Assembly: GCA_036186865.1 (NCBI GenBank)
Contig: AP025046.1
Coordinates: forward strand, 38,230,526 to 38,294,525
Reading direction: 5' to 3'
Source of the DNA: Eustoma russellianum
Lineage: Eukaryota > Streptophyta > Magnoliopsida > Gentianales > Gentianaceae
Length of the DNA stretch: 64,000 bases
The translations under genes and the position numbers were made by a program. The notes under the pieces are model-generated. The model worked only from the letters and a program-made list of their open reading frames with translations. It had not been told where the DNA came from and did no database searches. Positions within the stretch are counted from its first letter, which is position 1. Every line of letters begins with the position of its first letter. Positions 57,614-64,000 of the stretch are shown here, piece by piece.

Positions 57614-57878
57614 TAAAGATGAAGGAGAGGCCATCTTATTGATTGACATAACAGAATACACAACCCTGTTTATAGTCGCGATACAGAGATCAAACAAATA
57701 TCTGCATATTTGGTAACTATTTGAACCTGTACTAGAGATGAATGTTATCTTTGTATGTAAGGAAATAATATACACACGTTTAATGAGGCTAATTTGAATC
57801 CGAAATGACTGATACTACACTGTCTATGTATGGTGACGCATATATTCACATTTACTAGTATATTTCTTTATTCTAACA
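57614..57878 (-). repeat. 5' LTR of Copia element 3
   Basis: It ends TTTATTCTAACA on the plus strand, giving TGTTAGAATAAAG at the element start. A primer-site-like GCTCTGATACTA lies adjacent at 57602. The exact inner edge is uncertain by a few bases, since no second LTR is available for comparison. Confidence 0.6.
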
Positions 57879-58073
57879 TATTGTTGAAGGTTGGATTTGC
57901 TGACATGACCTTGCTGTAAACTGCAAAACGGTTGATATTGTAATGATGCTTTATTTTCATTTTGGCTTGCCAATGTTAATTGCTGAAGTTAGACTATTCA
58001 ATTCGTGTCTTTTCGGTACGTTTTTTTTATACTTCATGATTTGAACTCCTATAATTATCGATACTCTTCACAG

Positions 58074-58169
58074 ACATCAAATGCTCGCTTGAATGTGGCA
58101 AAGGCCATCAACTCCTTGACAGAGAAATTAAGTAGGCGCTTGGTCTTTACTTTTGATGAAAGTATACAG
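58074..58169 (+). CDS. Candidate host exon, product unknown
   Basis: A 96-bp segment of exactly 32 codons lies between TTCACAG and CAG|GTACAA. It starts in phase 0, as required after 54271. It encodes a helix-prone peptide including NVAKAINSLTEKLSRRLVF. There is no recognised domain. If it is joined to 54271, the intron between them is 3.8 kb and contains Copia element 3. Confidence 0.4.
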
Positions 58170-58589
58170 GTACAAAGAACCAAAAACACTTGAATATCTG
58201 ACATTTACCTGCTTTGAGTTCGTGCTAAGTTTTGATAGCTAATTTTATTGAAGCTATTTAATTATTTGTCTTTTGTTCAATGGTTTTCTGCACATCTACA
58301 AATAAGTATGTCTGTGCGTGCACATCCATTTTCCAACCAGCATTTGCCAACCCTACCTGGCAAGAATAAAGCTTGTGTGTTTGTTGTGCATGCACATCCA
58401 TTCTTACAATTTTATAGATATTCAAATTATAGATATTCAAAAGTAGTTACACAGTGAAGAGCCATTGACTATGGCTAGCAAGAGAGTTAACACATCCATT
58501 CTTACACTTATATAGATATTCAAAAGTTGTTACATAGTGAGGATTCAATGGCTATGGCTAGCAAGATAGTGAGCAATTACATGGTGAGG
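58170..58589. other. Unassigned, with short repeats
   Basis: ACACATCCATT and TTATAGATATTCAAA recur several times between 58310 and 58520. A GAAGAGCCATTGACTATGGC segment is repeated with changes near 58540. No coding frame is recognised. Confidence 0.4.
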
Positions 58590-59830
58590 AATCACATTAT
58601 TTATGATGCCCCAAGGATGTGAGGAGTCTTTCCAAAAATAAGTGGTAGTACCATTCCTAATTATCCGTTTGGTTGCCGAGTGAACCGGTCTCTCACCCGA
58701 AGGAGCTTTTCACATCCAAGAATCAGTTTGCTTGCTTGTTACTTCCTATATTTACCCTGCCTTTTAGAATCACTGTATGCACCAACTTAATACACACTTT
58801 CCTTGTTTCCTAAGCCGACACTTTCCTTAGGCTGACAAATAGAACTCCATTTCACTTTAGCCTTCCTAGAACCTCTTTATAGGAAAGCTTTAAGAATTCT
58901 TTCTATATCTATAATACCTTTCCAGGGCAGAATAAGAGACAATCCAGTACCTGCATACTGCAATCAATATTGACTTTATTAGTTGAACCTCACCTCCCTA
59001 GGGAAGGTTTTTGACAGCCCAACCAGTGATCCTCTCTCAATTTGTCAAAAAGAAGAGGGCAATCTTTATAGCCGAGCCTTTCAGTAATCAGAGTGACCCC
59101 CAGGTATCTTATGGACAGTTTACCCAATGGCATTCATAAAATCTTTGACACTTTTCCTTTTTTCTTTTAGGGTAGTTGCATAGATAAAGATTTTAGATGC
59201 TGTTGGTTAGGCTTGAGGCCTGAAAAGACTTGAAATTGCAGAAGGTTTTCTTTGATAATATTTATAGAATGCGTATTCGCTTTTGACAGGATGAATAAAT
59301 TATCCACAAAAGTGAAGATAAATTTGATGACACACACGTGTCATGGAATTCGAAGGTAGGTTGTTGAGTTTGGATTAGGGTAGTTGCATAGATAAAGATT
59401 TCAGATGCTGTTGGTTAGGCTTGAGGCCTGAAAAGACTTGAAATTGCAGAAGGTTTTCTTTGATAATATTTATAGAATGAGTATTTGCTTTTGACAAGAT
59501 GAATAAATTATCCATAAAAGTGAAGATAAATTTGATGACACACACGTGTCATGGAATTCGAAGGTAGCTTGTTGAGTTTGGATTTTAGCAGCTGGGTGAA
59601 GTCTTCCATTGCTAGGATGAAAAGGTAAAGAGGAAGAGGATCACCTTGCATTGAACACTTGGAAGATTTAAAATTCCCAGTCAAGGAATCATTAAGATTA
59701 AAGGAGAAGGAAGCTGTTGAAATGCATAGGTGAATCTATTGTTTGAGTGGTGAAGGAAGTTCATCTTCTTGAGAATCTCCATTAGATCTAGTTTACAGTG
59801 TCAAATGTCTTCATGATGTTCATTTTGATT
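58590..59830 (-). pseudogene. L1-type LINE reverse transcriptase remnant
   Basis: The minus strand shows, in order: a KTFDTVN segment, QGDPLPLYLFILAMEDF-like sequence across frame changes (about 59625-59590), a degraded catalytic box reading FMDNLFILSKA where FADDLLLFS is usual, then LSIRYLGVTLITERLGYKD near 59100-59050. The 208-bp repeat at 59171-59586 duplicates the catalytic region. Many stops are present. It is a different LINE family from those at 1-22224. Confidence 0.75.
59171..59586. repeat. Tandem duplication, 208-bp period
   Basis: GGTAGTTGCATAGATAAAGA starts copies at 59171 and 59379. The copies differ at only a few positions (for example GCGTATTCGC and GAGTATTTGC), so the duplication is much younger than the decay of the surrounding LINE. 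Confidence 0.93.
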
Positions 59831-60851
59831 GCACACTTAAATATACGTTATATATGTGTATGTAGATGTATATATTCACTTACACGCATAACATACATAT
59901 ACTTTGGAATTTTAAAAAAGATGAAAGTTCTTGCAATATATATGAATGTCCTTGCAATCTTTTTTTGTAAGTTAAAATTCATGTATAAGCCAAATCAAAC
60001 ATATTTCGAAGGATGGTTGCTAGTAGTGGTCAACGACAAACCGGACTTGCTCAAACTACTAGTAACACTAAAGGGTGAACTAGATATATCTTGTGCCAAG
60101 CTTTGAAGCTTTCCACATTCAAATGCTAAAGAAACACTTAGACCTGAGTAGGGAGAGTACTATTACTACTACAACCATCCCCATGGATCTTTCTCTTTCC
60201 TGCCCCTCTGCAAACCACCCCCAAAGTCTCTTTCTTTTTCCTCCTTCAGCTACTAACGGTTACATCTTAGCCCTACTTACTCTCAAATCTCCTCTCTCCT
60301 TGATAATAACTGACATAACTTTGGCGTTTTCCCTGGCCATCTAGGCCACTCCCTCCATTGCGACAAGCGGTCAGAGAACATATTTCTCCTTCGAATGACT
60401 AGGTCTTCGTGGTCTAGCTCGGATTTGCAATATGTAAACCATTGTGAGAGTAAAATCAGCTTGAGCTTATCTGCTCAAGGCTTATTTTACACTTGAAACT
60501 TCCTCGTTCTTATCCTATGTTCAAACTGACACTGACAATGGAGAGTGTTTCTTTGCAATTAACCAAGAAGTTGTTGAGAACAAACAAAAATGGAGCTCTA
60601 CTTTCGTCAGTGCGCCATGGGAAACACTGTCTCTCTCTGTAATGTGGAGGCATTCGCTGAATATTGGTGGAATTCCAAAGGTAGATGGAGTATTGAGCTG
60701 GGGACAGTAGAATCTCCCTCTAAAAATTTCTCTCCGCCGAATAAAACACTCTTACTGCCACTAGTTTCGTGAAGATGTCTGTCACTTGATCCTTAGTAGT
60801 TATATGTCTGATGGTAATGTTTTAATCTTCAATCTTCTCACGTATAAAAAA
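59831..60851. other. Unassigned host sequence
   Basis: No element ends are recognised. A weak exon-like interval with TTCCTTCAG before it lies at about 60250-60344 and ends in a TAG. The peptide is hydrophobic with no known domain. A 60-codon frame at 60590-60772 is also unassigned. Confidence 0.35.
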
Positions 60852-61147
60852 TGATAATGATTTCAATATCAACTCAAGAAACGCAGTAATAGATGAAGCA
60901 AGACAAAGAGAATATGGAGATTGAAATCCAAAGATTTCATATTTTTCTATTGATATGTTCACTGTTTACTCCCTATATATATACACTTGTTTCCAACGGC
61001 TATTTTGCCATGTCACTGTAGTGACTAACGGTAACCTCACTTCTTTCTATATTACTGACTCTATGTACAAGTATTTACCTACCATGTCTAATACATAGTA
61101 TTTATACACGGTATATTCTATATACAATTTTATCCATAATTTCTACA
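60852..61147 (-). repeat. 3' LTR of Copia element 2 (about 296 bp)
   Basis: The right edge is set by the polypurine tract; the left edge is set by TGATAATG, giving ...CATTATCA on the element strand. It includes CTATATATATACAC near 60972, a possible TATA region on either strand. Without the partner LTR the left edge is uncertain by some bases. Confidence 0.65.
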
Positions 61148-61199
61148 CTCCCCCTCAAGCTTGTTTTATATGTTTATACAACCAAGCTTGACAACTAGT

Positions 61200-62457
61200 G
61201 TAAGAAACGTACTAATAGATACAGGCTTGGTAAAAATATCCGCAACTGCTGGTTGGATGGAATGTGTTCAATAATAATAATCTTGTCTTCAACATTTTCC
61301 TAGATGAAGTGTCTATCAATCTCAACATGCTTTGACTTGTCATGTTGAGTAGGGTTCTCAGCCATATTAATTGTTGAGATATTATCACAGTAGATATGTA
61401 TTGGTAATGCAACTTCCATTCCCAGCTCATCAAGTAGCCTCTTTAACCATGATCCTTCATATAATCCTGTTGCAAGTGCTCGCAGTTCTGCTTCGGCACT
61501 GCTACATGAGACGACTATCTGTTTCTTACTCCGCTAAGTCACTAAATTGCCCCATAGGAATGTGCCATACCCGGTGGTAGACCGCCAATCTCTTTGAGAC
61601 CCAACCCAATCAGCATATGCGTACACCAAAATTCTTCTATCGGACTATCTTTTAAACAATAGGCCTTGTCCAGGGACAACATTTAAATACCTAAGAATCC
61701 TTAGTGCATGCTTAAGATGTTCATTAGTAGGATCATGGACAAATTGTGACACATAACTAACATCATAACAAATGTCTGGACGAGTATGTGATAAATTAAT
61801 AAGTTTACCTACCAATTTTTGATATTGGAGTTTATCCGTGTGTTATATCCCACAGTCTCTTTGGTTTTCTGTCCGGCTCCATAGGTGTAGATGCTGGTTT
61901 GCATGCAAGCATGCCTGTTTCATTTAATAAGTCTAGTACATATTTTCTTTGAGAGATTTATTTCATTTTCCGTCCTAGCTACTTTCGTGCCTAAGAAGTA
62001 TCTCAACTTTCCTAAATCTTTAATCTCAAATTCGGATGACAAGTACTGCTTAGCCAAGTTAATGCTTTTAATGTCATTTCCAGTGAGAATGATATCATCC
62101 ACATACACAACAAGTATTGTAATGCTGTAACTGCTAGAAAAACGTATAAACAACGTATGATCCCTATGAGCCTGTTTAAAACCATATCTAAAGACTACAG
62201 AGGTGAATCGTTTAAACCATGCACGTGGGGATTGTTTTAAGCCATATAATGATTTTTTCAGTTTGCATATTTTTCCCTTATTCTCACCACGCTCAAAACC
62301 AGGAGGTATATCCATGTAGATTAATTCTTGTAAATCACCATTTAAAAAAGCATTCTTTTATGTCTAACTGAAATAAAACCCAATCCAAGTTAACTGCCAA
62401 AGAAAATATGACTCTAACGATATTTAACTTAGCTACGGGTGCAAGCGTTTCTAGATA
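61200..62457 (-). pseudogene. Copia reverse transcriptase and RNase H
   Basis: An open stretch (62315-61920) encodes MDIPPGFERGENKGKICKLK, LYGLKQSPRAWF, the catalytic LVVYVDDIILTGND and LGKLRYFLGTKVA. Towards 61200 come RNase H pieces with the YCDNIS-like block near 61390, in shifted frames. An AFLNGDLQE-like segment near 62350 carries a frameshift. The upstream reverse transcriptase continues at 63842-64000, beyond the Mutator-like element. Confidence 0.9.
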
Positions 62458-62802
62458 GTCTATACCAGAGGGAATCTCACTTAGTAGCCAAACGTTTGGC
62501 ACATTACTCACTTAACAATTAAACGTTGATAAAACTCATTTAACAGCAGGTCTTTTTGGGTAATGGCTCACATACGATCGGTAACTGGGAAACAACATAT
62601 TACAGCAGGTAATTGCTGACATAGCGATGACGTGGGCATTTATTGATTTTTTTAAAAAAAGAAAATCTTTTAAATTTCATTTCTTGAAAAAAATGTTATT
62701 ATTATTTTAAATAAGTAAAAAGTCAAAATACCCTCCACTTCATCTTCTTCATCCCCACTCCCCCTCCGTCATTCACCACCATCCATCGATCTGATGCACA
62801 AC

Positions 62803-63099
62803 TATTTTCGGCTGGGTCGCTTTAGCTTCATGGTCTATCAGTTTCTACCTTCAAACCGCCCGCCGCAAAAGCGTGGTGGGGTTGAATTTTGATTCCGTGG
62901 TGTTGAATTTCACGCTTCCTACCTCATCTACAACGCCTCCATGTTCTTCAGCCCCGTTGTCCAGAGGCAATACCGCCAAAAATTCATTCTTGATCAGATG
63001 ATACAGTAGCCACCAATGATGTGGCTTTCTCAGTTCATGCATTCATTTTAACTGCGTTTACATTGTTCCAGATCACAATCTATAAGCGTGGATACCAAT
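62803..63099 (+). pseudogene. Captured fragment of a cystinosin homologue (PQ-loop transporter)
   Basis: Cystinosin family proteins export cystine from the lysosome or vacuole in symport with protons. Frame pieces encode WVALASWSISFY, RRKSVVGLNFDSVVLNFT, SYLIYNASMFFSPVVQRQYR and NDVAFSVHA, then TLFQITIYKRG. Together they match the N-terminal third of plant cystinosin, including the first PQ-loop, although its PQ reads LQ here. The frame is broken twice: a shift near 62912, and one missing base near 63003 (MI then CAG where proline is usual). The segments are contiguous, as in spliced RNA or an intron-poor source. It cannot make a transporter. Confidence 0.8.
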
Positions 63100-63720
63100 G
63101 ATGGAAAAACAGTTGCTCTGCCTTCTGTAGTTAAATTGATCAAATTTCTTAACTAATAGAAGCTCTGTGTAGAAAAAGGTCTTGTAAGATGGATGGAAGA
63201 AAACATGAAATGATATGGGTTTTTACATATGCTATCATGATTAGTAATCCTAGCAAACACAGTCAGTTCTCTAATGAAGCCAATTACAAAAGTGGACTTT
63301 CAAATCTCAACGCAAAACCTTTTCTGGGGTCAGGAGCAGGTTTTTAAACCCTTCCCCCAACATCTATTCAGAATGATCCTGGGATCCATTAACTGTAGCC
63401 AAGGTGGAAGACAACCCAATCTCTTCTTCCACCACCACCCTCAACTTTTTTCACTTCAATCCTTTTGTCTCCGAACTCAAAACCGAAAACCCATCTCAAA
63501 TCTCCCACCCCAGACCACAAAATTTTTGTTGATAAAAGCAGCCAAAGCCTCGTTACAAAGCGTTCTCTGCCCGACATCTTCCAGAGGATGAAGATGAATT
63601 CTTTTTCAAAAACCTTTTTTTATTTATTTTTTATATAAAGGAGGTTGCCACGTGGCGACCCCAGATTGGTCAACACAGTCAACAATCATTTTGGCCAAGT
63701 TACCGGTCACCAACAGGTTC
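63100..63720. other. Remaining interior of Mutator-like element 3
   Basis: A minus-strand frame at 63389-63577 (MSGRERFVTRLWLLL start) and an overlapping plus frame have no recognised domain; one may be a second captured fragment. Both lie within the GC-richer part of the element. Confidence 0.35.
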
Positions 63721-63841
63721 TATGGCTGTGAGTCATTACCCAAAAAGATTGGCTGTTAAGTGAGTTTTATCAACGTTTAACTGTTAACTGAGTAATGTGC
63801 CAAACTTTTGGCTACTAAGTGAGATTCCCTCGTCTATACCA

Positions 63842-64000
63842 TATGTTTGTGTAAAACCTTTTGCCACTAATCTTGCCTTATACCTACTGACTGTCCCATT
63901 ATCATTGTATTTAACTGAGAAGACCCATTTACAGCCCACTATCCGAATACCTGGTTCACGGGCAATTAACTCCCAAGTTTTGTGTTTTTAGCAAAGCTTG
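63842..64000 (-). pseudogene. Copia reverse transcriptase, upstream piece
   Basis: The minus strand encodes [14 protein letters not shown] and [14 protein letters not shown], the standard start of Copia reverse transcriptase. It connects across Mutator-like element 3 to the piece ending at 62457. It continues beyond the window. Confidence 0.88.

Larger units (their letters stand above)
54690..57878 (-). mobile_element. Copia element 3, decayed, with LINE-like insertions
   Basis: On the minus strand a 5' LTR (57878 to about 57614) begins TGTTAGAATAAAG. It is followed by a primer site close to TGGTATCAGAGC, duplicated as two GTATCAGAGC motifs (57588-57613). The pol remnant at 54690-55712 belongs in the same orientation. 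The middle, 55713-57509, is foreign: it has a T-run at its left edge and an A-run at its right edge, each at the end of a LINE-like 3' region. No 3' LTR was found near 54300-54690, so the element is truncated there. Confidence 0.65.
62468..63831. mobile_element. Mutator-like element 3 (MULE-type), 1364 bp, with captured gene fragment
   Basis: Both ends read GAGGGAATCTCACTTAGTAG (right end inverted), and the arms match for about 110 bp. A perfect 10-bp duplication GTCTATACCA flanks it (62458-62467, 63832-63841). It interrupts the Copia reverse transcriptase frame, so it is younger than that element. The ends differ from those of Mutator-like elements 1 and 2, so it is another family. No transposase is encoded. 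Confidence 0.95.
60852..64000 (-). mobile_element. Copia element 2, 3' half, runs off the window
   Basis: On the minus strand RNase H and reverse transcriptase are followed by a polypurine tract AAGCTTGAGGGGGAG (61162-61148) and a 3' LTR starting TGTAGAAATTATGG (61147) and ending near 60852. The pol segment is interrupted by Mutator-like element 3. The 5' LTR, gag and integrase lie beyond 64000. Confidence 0.88.

Overview
The window is AT-rich plant nuclear DNA, most likely from a eudicot. Nearly all of it is transposable elements, many of them nested. The evidence is initiator-methionine tRNA primer sites, Ty3/Gypsy chromovirus and Ty1/Copia polyproteins, L1-type LINEs with a C-terminal RNase H, a hAT element with an 8-bp target duplication, and three Mutator-like elements with long terminal inverted repeats and 9-10-bp duplications. 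I found no intact protein gene, no rRNA or tRNA gene and no CRISPR array. Species cannot be named from the sequence.

Layout. 1-429 is the 3' end of a LINE. 450-2712 is the 5' half of a second LINE (copy A), followed by non-LINE flank, a hAT element (3608-4358) and a minus-strand Gypsy element without pol (4471-11775). 12002-17712 is a nearly complete but dead minus-strand LINE. A TA-rich array (17713-18037) separates it from LINE copy B (18038-22224). Copies A and B share the same truncation point and about 690 bp of flank, so they look like one duplicated block. B was later hit by a Gypsy solo LTR (18459-20399) and Mutator-like element 1 (22689-24315). Mutator-like element 2 (26739-28630) contains a full-length processed retrocopy of the ribosomal protein S9 (uS4) mRNA. 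30532-35353 is a complete but decayed Copia element. 37897-52522 is a 14.6-kb Gypsy element with a perfect 5-bp target duplication; its interior is a mosaic of several related elements. 54690-57878 is a minus-strand Copia remnant with LINE-like insertions, 58590-59830 a LINE reverse-transcriptase remnant, and 60852-64000 a minus-strand Copia element that runs off the window. Mutator-like element 3 (62468-63831) sits in that Copia and carries a captured cystinosin-homologue fragment.

Between the elements lie short open segments bounded by AG and GT with mutually compatible phases (29450-29555, 53356-53445, 53679-53749, 54040-54117, 54222-54271, 58074-58169). They may be exons of one host gene whose introns were swollen by the Copia and Gypsy insertions. 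I do not recognise the product.

How the parts work together: LINE-type machinery gives the simplest source for the S9 retrocopy, Mutator-like elements carry host gene pieces, and Gypsy recombination produced the solo LTR and the mosaic. Most internal stops in the minus LINE, and one in the Gypsy pol, fit C-to-T change, as expected from methylated silent elements.
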